From Winkia neuii subsp. neuii DSM 8576 (GTDB taxonomy: Bacteria > Actinomycetota > Actinomycetes > Actinomycetales > Actinomycetaceae): DNA of 64,000 bases. This document shows positions 51,636-59,357 of the stretch, in pieces. The position numbers and the translations under genes were made by a program. Under the pieces are notes generated by a model. It did no database searches and was not told the DNA's origin. It saw only the letters and a program-made list of their open reading frames with translations. Within the stretch, counting starts at the first letter, position 1; every line of letters begins with the position of its first letter. Location of the stretch: the NCBI RefSeq assembly GCF_000420405.1, contig NZ_ATUW01000006.1:100824-164823 (forward strand), given 5' to 3'.

Positions 51636-51640
51636 CCCAG

Positions 51641-51910
51641 ATGAACGACATTACGGCTATAGCTAAAGAAGCTGAGGATTATATTTCCTCTGAGCGGCTT
51701 GTTGATCCAATTGTCAGAGTCGTTGAGAATGATCCGTGATTGCGATTCTCAATGGATACATGCGAATCTTTATTCCTTAAGAACGTCGTCGATTTGGGCG
51801 ATTAGTTCAAGTCTGAGTACGTACCGCTTCTAGGTGAGGGCTTGCGTAGTTGTTTCAATGGGCAGTGGAAGGAACAAACATGTACTACATGCGTTGGTGC
51901 AAAGATTTAA
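51641..51910 (+). pseudogene. Decayed small gene with two in-frame stops
   Basis: From ATG 51641 one frame reads MNDITAIAKEAEDYISSERL...VENDP, stop, LRFSMDTCESLFLKNVVDLGD, stop, FKSEYVPLLGEGLRSCFNGQ, ending at TAA 51910. The coding-like texture continues across both stops, which supports a degraded gene of about 88 codons. It follows the broken exported-protein gene as the 108-residue gene follows the intact one. No family recognised. Confidence 0.45.
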
Positions 51911-52297
51911 AACGTGCTTTGTGCGTACTCTCCACGTTCTCAGCATTACGACGCTGTATCTAATCTCCTTTGTCACGCCGCCGATATTACTGGCGAAACA
52001 ACATAGCCGGCTTTCTTTAACTTTTCCGTCGACTGCCAGTAGATAACAAAACCCCACTAGTGGCTACAGCTTTCTATTCGGCCCCGCTTCCTCGGGTCGA
52101 ACGTTCACTGAGTGCTCGGGGGCTATGTAAATGACCGCCGACTACTCCTGCGTGCGGAATCTGGCTGAGGTTATAGCCGGGCTTCCGCTGCGCATCTTCG
52201 ACATAAGGATGGCGGTGGTAAGTAGTTCTGGGGGGCGCTGGTGCGACTGCTCTAGGGTTGAGTACGTGGATCGATAAAGTGGGGTGGAGGGGGAAAC
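51911..52297. other. Gene-free end of the island
   Basis: Only short overlapping frames on both strands. Composition returns to G+C-rich from about 52.08 kb. I see no transposase, tRNA fragment or clear direct repeat of the tRNA-Ala 3' end here. Confidence 0.4.
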
Positions 52298-52873
52298 ATG
52301 GACGAATACCAGAAGATGATTGCGGGCAAATGGTACGACGCGAATTACGACGAGCAGATTTTAGCTTTGCGAGCACACGCTGAAGAGCTGTGCTTTGAAT
52401 TGAATAACCTGGCGCCGTCGAAGCAGCGGGAGCGGGCCCGGGTAGTTGACGAGCTTTTCTTGCAAGTGGGGCGAAATCTGGTGTTACTCTCGCCGGTTTA
52501 TGCCGATTACGGGACCAGAACGCGTATTGGTGACGATGTATTTATTAACCACAATGCCTATTTCATGGACGGGGGCGGGATCACTATCGGTTCGAATTGT
52601 TTCATAGGTCCCGATTGTGGTTTTTATACTGCAGATCATGCGAGGTTGCCGGCCCAGCGCAAGGAAGGTTTAGAAAAGGCTAGTCCCATTGTCCTTGCGG
52701 ACAACGTGTGGTTAGGGGCTAAGGTGTGCGTACTTCCTGGAGTCAGTATCGGCGAGGGCGCAATTGTGGGGGCTGGCTCAGTTGTGACAAAAGATATTCC
52801 TGCCCGAGTGGTTGCGGCGGGTAATCCTTGCCGCGTGCTGCGGCCCCTTGGCGAGGGCGACCAAGTAAAGTAG
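52298..52873 (+). CDS. Maltose/galactoside O-acetyltransferase (LbH hexapeptide-repeat family)
   Basis: The 191-residue enzyme transfers acetyl from acetyl-CoA to a sugar hydroxyl. It shows the Maa/LacA N-terminal domain (KMIAGKWYDANYDEQI) and left-handed beta-helix repeats with the family stretch IGSNCFIGPDCGFYTADHA. The catalytic His is in that stretch. The active-site end reads VWLGAKVCVLPGVSIGEGAIVGAGSVV, given here in part. GGAGG lies at good distance before ATG 52298. It converges on a GH2 glycosidase gene five bases away, and as LacA does in the lac operon, may detoxify non-metabolised glycosides. Confidence 0.92.
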   Translation: MDEYQKMIAGKWYDANYDEQILALRAHAEELCFELNNLAPSKQRERARVVDELFLQVGRNLVLLSPVYADYGTRTRIGDDVFINHNAYFMDGGGITIGSNCFIGPDCGFYTADHARLPAQRKEGLEKASPIVLADNVWLGAKVCVLPGVSIGEGAIVGAGSVVTKDIPARVVAAGNPCRVLRPLGEGDQVK

Positions 52874-52878
52874 GGAGC

Positions 52879-54816
52879 CTAGCTTTCGTAGGCGGCGGGC
52901 CTGGCTTGTATTGCGCGGATCCTTTGCACGTCTAGTTTGAGGCTGCGGTCGAAAGCAACAATGCCGTTTTTCTCTTGGAATACGTCGGTTAGTTGGGTGT
53001 AGCAGTATCCGAAAGTCTGTGGCATATCGGCCAGCACGCCTACCAGGCCGGCGAAACGTTCGTAGAACTCTTCTAGCGTGCGAACGCGATCGCCGTAACC
53101 CCACGAGGCCGTCTGGTCATTGGCATGGGCCTGGGCCAGTGCTTCGTCCTCATTCCACCAGATACCTCCGAATTCCGAGATGAAAAAGGGCTGACCAGCG
53201 TAGGGGAGGGAAAAGTTACCGTCGGCAAAGGGCATCTGGTTGGGCGCTAATTCAACGCGATTTATGTAGGGGTTGCCGTCGGCGAGCCCAGATTGCTCTT
53301 TATAAAATGCTTTCGGATCCTGCTCGTAGGAGTGTGAATCGTAGATGTCGGCGTTTCTAACTCTGTGCGCGTATCCTGAAGCGTCGAGGACAGGGCGGGT
53401 TGGGTCGGCGAGCTTCGTTAGCTGGTACATTCCCTGGGTCACGTCGTCAAGTACTGTGATTCGATCGTGCAGAACCTGATGGGTTTCGTTTAGGGGACAC
53501 CAGCCAATTATGGAGGGGTGGGAAATGTCGCGTTCCAGCACTTCTGTCCACTGGGTGAGGAAGGAAGCTGTGGGCTCCTGGTTGTAGCCCAGTGGGCCGC
53601 GTCCGGATACCCCCCAATCCCCGAATTCACCCCAGAGCAGGTATCCGTGCAAATCTGCCCAAAATAGCATCCGCTCTTCGAAAACTTTCTGGTGTAATCG
53701 CGCTCCATTGAAACCGGCAGCCAGGGCGATTCTAATGTCCCGTTTTATAGCTGCGTCGCAAGGTGCGGTCATTAGCGAGTCTGGCCAATAACCTTGATCC
53801 AGTACCAGGCGTTGGAAAGTCTTCTTGCCGTTAAGCAAGAATCTTTGTCCGTGTAGTGCTGTCGAACGGAGACCACAGTAAGAACTGACGCGGTCAAGAG
53901 GTCGGCCAGCGTCGTCTATTAATTGGGCGCTAACGGAATATAGTTGGGGATTGCCAACTTCCCACAGGCGCACGTGTTCTTTGGGGATAGCAATCTCGAG
54001 TTGGGCGGATAAGTCCGCCCTCACAGCAACGCGACGACGGGCAATAACCGCTGCCCCGGGGTTGGCGATCTCTATTTTTAAGGTGAGGCCGGGGGCGTTT
54101 GCCGATATGGGAACTACAAAGTTGAAACTTTCGTTTTCTACTGACGGAAAGATCCGAAGGGAACGAATGTGGACGTGAGGCACGGCCTCGAGCCATACTG
54201 TCTGCCAGATGCCAGTTGTGCGCGTGTACTGACAGTGAGTGGAATCGTACCAAGTCGCCTGTTTCCCCCGGGCCTGCGGGGCTATGCGGCTGTCGCGGGC
54301 TCTCACAACTATTTCTGCCGTCTGTCCGCCGCTGACGATTCCGTTTAGATCTGCGCTGAAGGGCGTGAAACCGCCCCGGTGGCGCGCGACCTCGGTGCCG
54401 TTTACCCAGACAGTAGCGTCGTGGTCGACTGCTCCAAAGTGCAAGATTGGGCGTAACTCGGTAGCTTTCCACGAGCTGGGGATAGTTACCTTTTTGCGAT
54501 ACCAGACCGCCTCCATGAAATCTCTGTTTTCTACTCCAGACAATTTCGATTCTGGAGCAAAAGGCACCGTAATGGTTCCTGAGAGCTTCCTTTGCAGAAG
54601 TCCCCGTTCACGGCCAGAGTCTGATGGATCAATTTCAAATTCCCATTCGCCGTTCAGGTTAATCCAAAGGCTACGGGCCAAGGTGGGACGCGGGTGTTCT
54701 GGTTTGGGAACGGTTTTATTCGTACGGGGAGGATCTAGTAGGGCAGCGAGCTCATCTGCCCTTGCAGTTAGTGACCGTATGGAAGCAAAATCAGCTATCT
54801 CGGAAGAGCCAGTCAT
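52879..54816 (-). CDS. GH2 family glycosidase (beta-galactosidase/beta-glucuronidase type)
   Basis: The 645-residue cytoplasmic enzyme has the GH2 order: sugar-binding jelly roll (about 40-220), immunoglobulin-like domain (225-325), and TIM barrel (335-640). The barrel carries the acid/base in GWCPLNETHQV and the nucleophile in FISEFGGIWW. There is no signal peptide, so it acts on imported glycosides. It is shorter than LacZ and close in size to beta-glucuronidases, but lacks the uronate-binding NxK motif as far as I can see, so specificity is open. AGGA lies five bases before the ATG. It follows the LacI gene on the same strand by 57 bases and probably shares its transcript. Confidence 0.88.
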   Translation of the reverse strand: MTGSSEIADFASIRSLTARADELAALLDPPRTNKTVPKPEHPRPTLARSLWINLNGEWEFEIDPSDSGRERGLLQRKLSGTITVPFAPESKLSGVENRDFMEAVWYRKKVTIPSSWKATELRPILHFGAVDHDATVWVNGTEVARHRGGFTPFSADLNGIVSGGQTAEIVVRARDSRIAPQARGKQATWYDSTHCQYTRTTGIWQTVWLEAVPHVHIRSLRIFPSVENESFNFVVPISANAPGLTLKIEIANPGAAVIARRRVAVRADLSAQLEIAIPKEHVRLWEVGNPQLYSVSAQLIDDAGRPLDRVSSYCGLRSTALHGQRFLLNGKKTFQRLVLDQGYWPDSLMTAPCDAAIKRDIRIALAAGFNGARLHQKVFEERMLFWADLHGYLLWGEFGDWGVSGRGPLGYNQEPTASFLTQWTEVLERDISHPSIIGWCPLNETHQVLHDRITVLDDVTQGMYQLTKLADPTRPVLDASGYAHRVRNADIYDSHSYEQDPKAFYKEQSGLADGNPYINRVELAPNQMPFADGNFSLPYAGQPFFISEFGGIWWNEDEALAQAHANDQTASWGYGDRVRTLEEFYERFAGLVGVLADMPQTFGYCYTQLTDVFQEKNGIVAFDRSLKLDVQRIRAIQARPAAYES

Positions 54817-54873
54817 GGTGTCCTAACTTCGTTGTTTAAGATACCCCCAGTCAACACCTTCTGGGCATTTATT

Positions 54874-55929
54874 TCAACGTGGGAATGTGGATTCGCGAAT
54901 CTTCAGTTCGTGGGGGACCACAAGCTCCAGATTGGTCCCGACCGTAGAAGTTGAAGCCATGAGCGCGTCCCTTTTGAAAGCATCATCTTTTACGGCCGCG
55001 TAAAGGGCTGCAGAGGCGAGGCAAGTCAGATTGGGAGCAATGGTAGTTAGCGATGGCGTTGAAAAGTGAGCTTCCGGGATATTGTCCCAGCTTGCTACTA
55101 GTACGTCTTTGCCTACTTTTATGCCTCGCTCAGCAAATGCGCGCAGAGCTCCCAAGGCAAGTAGATCGTTCGCGGCGATTACGGCGTCAACGGCAGGGGC
55201 GCCATCTGCCTGCTCCAGTAGTCTCATGGTTTGGCTGTAGCCTTCCGACCTAGTCCACTTTTCAGTGGTAATGAACAGGTCCCCGTCTAGTTGGCCTTGG
55301 GAAAATAGTAGGGCGGCGCGCACTCCTGCAAATCTCTCGGATCCGGTCGAAGTTACTCCCGACTGAGCTCCCAAAAAGGCTATTTTTCGTGCGCCTCGCT
55401 CTAGAACGTGCCGCACAAGGTCTACTGCGGAGGCAGTGTTGTCGATCGAAACATGGCTAACTGGACCGTTCTCTACTACCGCCTCGCCCAGTAATACAAC
55501 TGGAATTTCATGGTGGTGGCTAAGAAGTCTGCTTGTTTCAGCAAGCATGGGTGACATGATCAGAGCATCGACTGAATGCGACAGTTTTCCCTCAGCATAC
55601 TTGCGCTCTATTTCACCGCGGGCCCCGCTCAGGGCTATCTCTACGGTGTAGTCGGCCTCGTGGGCGAGATAGTGGAAGGTTTCTGCTAGTTCAGCAAAAT
55701 ACGGATTAGTTAGATGGGGAATTACCAAGGCAATAGTCCGAGTTGAACTGCCGCGAATGTCGCGAGCAGAATGGTTGGGGACGTAACCTAACTCCTCTAT
55801 TGCTTTTAGCACCCTCTCTCGGGTTTGAGGGCGTACACACGTCCGTCCGTGCACTACGTTAGAAACGGTCTTCCAAGACACTTTTGCGTGCACAGCAACG
55901 TCTTTTATAGTCGCTCTTTTTGCTCTCAA
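54874..55929 (-). CDS. LacI-family transcriptional repressor
   Basis: The 351-residue repressor has a LacI headpiece MRAKRATIKDVAVHAKVSWK (helix-turn-helix and hinge to about 60; TVSNVVHGR recognition helix) and a periplasmic-binding-protein-like sensor domain with IALVIPHLTNPYFAELAE, VSIDN and IAANDLLALGALRA. TTG at 55927-55929 is the start, with AGGAG five bases upstream. It lies between the GH2 gene and the importer genes, and a palindrome at 56030-56041 matches a LacI half-site pair, so it most likely represses the importer and its own operon until glycoside is present. Confidence 0.92.
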   Translation of the reverse strand: MRAKRATIKDVAVHAKVSWKTVSNVVHGRTCVRPQTRERVLKAIEELGYVPNHSARDIRGSSTRTIALVIPHLTNPYFAELAETFHYLAHEADYTVEIALSGARGEIERKYAEGKLSHSVDALIMSPMLAETSRLLSHHHEIPVVLLGEAVVENGPVSHVSIDNTASAVDLVRHVLERGARKIAFLGAQSGVTSTGSERFAGVRAALLFSQGQLDGDLFITTEKWTRSEGYSQTMRLLEQADGAPAVDAVIAANDLLALGALRAFAERGIKVGKDVLVASWDNIPEAHFSTPSLTTIAPNLTCLASAALYAAVKDDAFKRDALMASTSTVGTNLELVVPHELKIRESTFPR

Positions 55930-56001
55930 CTATGCTCCTATTGGCGAGGGCCTGCAGGCCGTGCGACAGTTTGCGTCGGGCGAGCCTGGCTAATTAATTA
56001 T

Positions 56002-56030
56002 TTGACCTGCCTGGTTCATAGTGCAATACT
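56002..56030 (+). promoter_or_regulatory. Promoter of the glycoside ABC importer operon
   Basis: TTGACC, exactly 17 bases, AATACT, giving transcription start near 56037. Confidence 0.7.
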
Positions 56031-56041
56031 CTCACGTGAGA
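56030..56041. promoter_or_regulatory. LacI-type operator
   Basis: TCTCACGTGAGA is a perfect 12-base palindrome with the central CG typical of LacI/GalR family operators. It overlaps the end of the -10 box and the expected transcription start, an ideal place for repression. Confidence 0.75.
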
Positions 56042-56106
56042 ATTAGTTTTTAAATTCTATTCCTTCACGCCGGTCAAAGATGACCAGGAAGGTGACATGG
56101 TAAGCC

Positions 56107-57453
56107 ATGGCGCAAAAGCATTTGCGGCACGAATTGGGAATGACTCGACGCTCCTTTCTACAGGGGAGCGCTTTGGCTCTGCTCGGACTGGGGCTCGGAG
56201 GCGTTACTTCCTCGCTGGGGCTATCCGGCTGCTCAGCTAATAGGCGGGTACAGGACAGTGTTGCCGTTTGGGACCTATTTAGCGGAGCCGACGGTGAAAA
56301 TACCAGGTCTATGATCGCTTCGATAATGGAGCATAACCCCTCTCTAAAAATTGAGCCCACCACCTTGAGCTGGGGAAATCCCTATTACACGAAACTTGCG
56401 ATGGCAGCTTCTTCGGAGGCGCCACCGTCTACTGCTATCATGCATGTTTCCCGCATGCCGGGATTCGCGCCAGGAGGCCTGATAGAGCCCTGGGACATGG
56501 CCTTATTTGAAGAGTTTGGAGTAGATTCAACCAAGTTTACGGAGGCGCTATTTAGTGCTGGCCAGTATGCCGGCAAACAATTCGCGATACCGCTGGATAC
56601 CCACCCTTTTATTACTTTTTATGACCGTGATGTAGCGGATAAAGCAGGGGTGCTTCGCTCCGATGGAAGCTTAGCCATTGACTCTGCAGAGGCGATGTAC
56701 GAAGCAGGAGTAAAGATGGGCGAAATTGTGGGTGGCGCTGGCATAGCATTCGGCTACTTGCTAGATACGGCGCAAGCTTGGCGGCTGTTTTGGGGGCTCT
56801 ATAACCAGACGGGCGGGGAATACAACTTTGAGGCAGGTACAAAAGCTGAACTAGACGTGGACAAGGCGGCTGTTGTGGTGCAGGCCATCCGTCACTGGAT
56901 GGATGGAAAATGCATGGCAGCAGACCAAGATTACGCCGGAGGGCTCTCTGCATTCGACGGGGGAAGAAATGCGATGATTCTTTCTGGAGTGTGGGAATTG
57001 AACGGCTTTCGAGAAAATGTGCCTGCATTAGCCGCCTCCCCAATGCCAACCATGTTTGGCCATCCTGCTAACTACGCAGATTCTCACACCTACGTATTTC
57101 CAACTAATAGGCGTATGAACGAGACCCTGAAAAAGAAGACTTACGAGTTTGTTGCCTCAATGCTGAAGCTTGGTGACAGGTGGGGCAGCGCTGGACACAT
57201 TCCCGGTTATCTTCCTTCGCAGAAAAAGCCCGGTTACAAGGGCTTGGAGTTGCAAAACGAGTATTCGCAGGCTGCGCAGACTGTCGTATTTGATCCGCCG
57301 GTCTGGTACGCAGGTGCGGGCACAGATTTTCAGAATCGAGTATGTCAGCATCTTATCGAAGGGTTCAGGGGCTCTGTAGAGCCTAAGCGCGCGGTAGAGA
57401 ACCTGCTCGACACCGTAACCGCAATTGCTAAACAGCCGAATCCCACGAATTAG
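56107..57453 (+). CDS. ABC sugar importer, solute-binding lipoprotein with Tat-like signal
   Basis: A 448-residue extracellular binding protein of family 1. The N-terminus contains TRRSFLQGSALALLG followed by LSGC, a twin-arginine-like signal with lipobox, so it may be exported folded by Tat and lipidated. The mature protein shows the MalE-type fold (DLFSGADGENTRSM, DTHPFITFYDRD, GRNAMILSGVWEL). ATG 56107 is used; an in-frame ATG at 56140 directly before TRRSFLQG is an alternative. The ligand is presumably the glycoside cut by the GH2 enzyme. Confidence 0.87.
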   Translation: MAQKHLRHELGMTRRSFLQGSALALLGLGLGGVTSSLGLSGCSANRRVQDSVAVWDLFSGADGENTRSMIASIMEHNPSLKIEPTTLSWGNPYYTKLAMAASSEAPPSTAIMHVSRMPGFAPGGLIEPWDMALFEEFGVDSTKFTEALFSAGQYAGKQFAIPLDTHPFITFYDRDVADKAGVLRSDGSLAIDSAEAMYEAGVKMGEIVGGAGIAFGYLLDTAQAWRLFWGLYNQTGGEYNFEAGTKAELDVDKAAVVVQAIRHWMDGKCMAADQDYAGGLSAFDGGRNAMILSGVWELNGFRENVPALAASPMPTMFGHPANYADSHTYVFPTNRRMNETLKKKTYEFVASMLKLGDRWGSAGHIPGYLPSQKKPGYKGLELQNEYSQAAQTVVFDPPVWYAGAGTDFQNRVCQHLIEGFRGSVEPKRAVENLLDTVTAIAKQPNPTN

Positions 57454-57461
57454 GAGGCATG

Positions 57462-58346
57462 ATGAGGCCGCATTCGAAACTCGCCTCGAAGGGAGCAGGT
57501 TGGTTTGTCCTTCCCTACATGGTCTTGTTTGCGCTTTTTCTTATAGTGCCGATCCTGTGGGGGGTTTGGATGAGTTTTACAAACCAATCACTGGCGGCGA
57601 GGCACTCAGAATTCGTTGGGCTAGCAAACTATGTTGAGGCACTGACGGCACCCGAGATGTGGCAGAGTCTGGGCAATACCGTGTTCTTCACGGTCATTTC
57701 TACTGTGCCTTTGATTGTTGTGTCATTCCTCTTGGCATACCTGGTAGTTGCCGGGCTACCCGGGCAGTGGCTATGGCGCCTGAGTTTTTTCACCCCCTAC
57801 TTACTGCCAGTTTCTGTAGTGACTGCAATGTGGGGCGTAATGTTTGCCAATGATTTCGGCTTCATCAATGGGATACTGCAACATCTGAATGTTGCCCAGA
57901 TAGGTTGGTTGAGTGATAAGCACGTAGCGATGTGGGCTATTGCTCTGACTACTGTGTGGTGGACCGTCGGATTCAACTTTTTGTTGTACTTGTCGGCCCT
58001 TCAAAATATTCCCGATCAGGTATACGAAGCGGCCCAAATCGACGGGGCAGGCCCATGGCGCCGGCTAGTGTCAGTGACTTTACCCATCGTCAGGCCTACA
58101 ACGGTGATGGTCATTTTGCTACAGATACTTGCATCGCTGAAAGTGTTCGACCAAATATTCCTGCTTACCGCGGGAGGCCCTGATGGAGCCACGCGTTCAA
58201 TAATCCAGTACATATACGACGTGGGCTTTAGTGGCTACAGGGTCGGATACGCCTCAGCGGTTTCGTACATCTTTTTTGCCATCGTCGTAGGCATATCCCT
58301 CTTCCAGATGGTAGCGGTTAGCCACAGTAGGCAGGAGCAGAAATGA
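57462..58346 (+). CDS. ABC sugar importer permease (MalF/UgpA type)
   Basis: A 294-residue permease with six transmembrane helices and the EAA loop EAAQIDGAGPWRRLVSVTLP. AGGAGG at 57452-57457 supports ATG 57462 over the adjacent ATG 57459. Overlaps the next gene by ATGA. Confidence 0.9.
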   Translation: MRPHSKLASKGAGWFVLPYMVLFALFLIVPILWGVWMSFTNQSLAARHSEFVGLANYVEALTAPEMWQSLGNTVFFTVISTVPLIVVSFLLAYLVVAGLPGQWLWRLSFFTPYLLPVSVVTAMWGVMFANDFGFINGILQHLNVAQIGWLSDKHVAMWAIALTTVWWTVGFNFLLYLSALQNIPDQVYEAAQIDGAGPWRRLVSVTLPIVRPTTVMVILLQILASLKVFDQIFLLTAGGPDGATRSIIQYIYDVGFSGYRVGYASAVSYIFFAIVVGISLFQMVAVSHSRQEQK

Positions 58347-59281
58347 GCACTACTGAAAGTTTGTCTACACCAAAGGGCAGTTCCTTGAGCAAACGGGGCG
58401 CTAGTCGCCAGGAGCGAGCAGCCGACAATGCCAAAGCCCGTTCTCTTCTCCTCGGCAATAACAAGGGAGTACGAATTGGCGCCTTCGCAGCGTTGGCGGT
58501 TGCGGCACTGGCCTGGGCAATCCCGGTATTGTTCGCACTACAGCTGTCGCTGAAACACGAGGCCGATGCTTCGGCCGCTCCACTTGCCTTCTGGCCTTCA
58601 AAAGGCTGGACTTTAGACAATTATCTTGCGGTATTTCGAGGCGGGGACATCCCCCTTTGGCTGTGGAATTCTCTAGTCGTCGCCACTGTAGTTACTGTGA
58701 TTACCCTGCTAATTTCCGTACCAGCAGCCTACGTATTCTCGAGGGCTACCTTTCCAGGAAAAAAGTTTTGCTACGGACTAACTGTCGCAGCAATCATGGT
58801 GCCACCTCAGATCCTAATTGTTCCCTTGTTTGAGCAAATGAAGTTCCTGAAGCTGACCGATACTCTCGCCGGTGTAGCACTGCCACAGGTAGTGGCGCCG
58901 CTGATGGTGATTGTGCTTAAGAACTTTTTCGACCAACTGCCGCTTGAGCTAGAGGAATCCGCAAGATTGGAGGGAGCTTCAAGAATGAAGATCCTCACTT
59001 CGATAATATTGCCGCTATCTAGATCAATAATCGTGGCTGTTGCGATCTTCGTCTTTATTGGCTGCTGGAACAACTTTTTGTGGCCATTTATCATTACCAA
59101 CTCGCCAAAGCTGATGACCATTCCAGTGGGCTTGGGAACGGTCAAGAATGCCTATGGCGTCCAGTATGCACAGGGGATGGCAAGTGCTGTAATTGGTGCC
59201 CTGCCGCTGGTAATCGTCTTTATCTTGTTCCAACGCCAAATCGTCAAGGGCTTTGCTACCACCGGAATGGGTGGGCAATAA
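58343..59281 (+). CDS. ABC sugar importer permease (MalG/UgpE type)
   Basis: A 312-residue permease with a 45-residue charged N-terminal extension, six transmembrane helices and the EAA-like loop EESARLEGASRMKILTSIIL. Its start overlaps the previous stop by ATGA. As in the first importer, no ATPase gene accompanies the set. Confidence 0.9.
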   Translation: MSTTESLSTPKGSSLSKRGASRQERAADNAKARSLLLGNNKGVRIGAFAALAVAALAWAIPVLFALQLSLKHEADASAAPLAFWPSKGWTLDNYLAVFRGGDIPLWLWNSLVVATVVTVITLLISVPAAYVFSRATFPGKKFCYGLTVAAIMVPPQILIVPLFEQMKFLKLTDTLAGVALPQVVAPLMVIVLKNFFDQLPLELEESARLEGASRMKILTSIILPLSRSIIVAVAIFVFIGCWNNFLWPFIITNSPKLMTIPVGLGTVKNAYGVQYAQGMASAVIGALPLVIVFILFQRQIVKGFATTGMGGQ

Positions 59282-59303
59282 CCCAGTTACCAGGCGGTTT
59301 ATA

Positions 59304-59342
59304 GGTGTGGGGGCGTCCTGCAACGCAGGACGCCCCCACACC
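59304..59342. terminator. Hairpin terminator between convergent importer and poxB
   Basis: GGTGTGGGGGCGTCCTGC, AAC, GCAGGACGCCCCCACACC: perfect 18-base-pair stem with three-base loop and no U-tract on either side, placed between two convergent genes. Confidence 0.8.
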
Positions 59343-59357
59343 AACGAGCCCTTCAAT

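Noticed and set aside
51830..52057. Overlapping frames on both strands near the end of the island
   Set aside because: No ribosome sites and no recognisable domain; Cys-rich products look random.
49441..52297. Attachment-site direct repeat of the tRNA-Ala 3' end
   Set aside because: I looked for a second copy of the T-arm/acceptor sequence before 52.3 kb and saw none.
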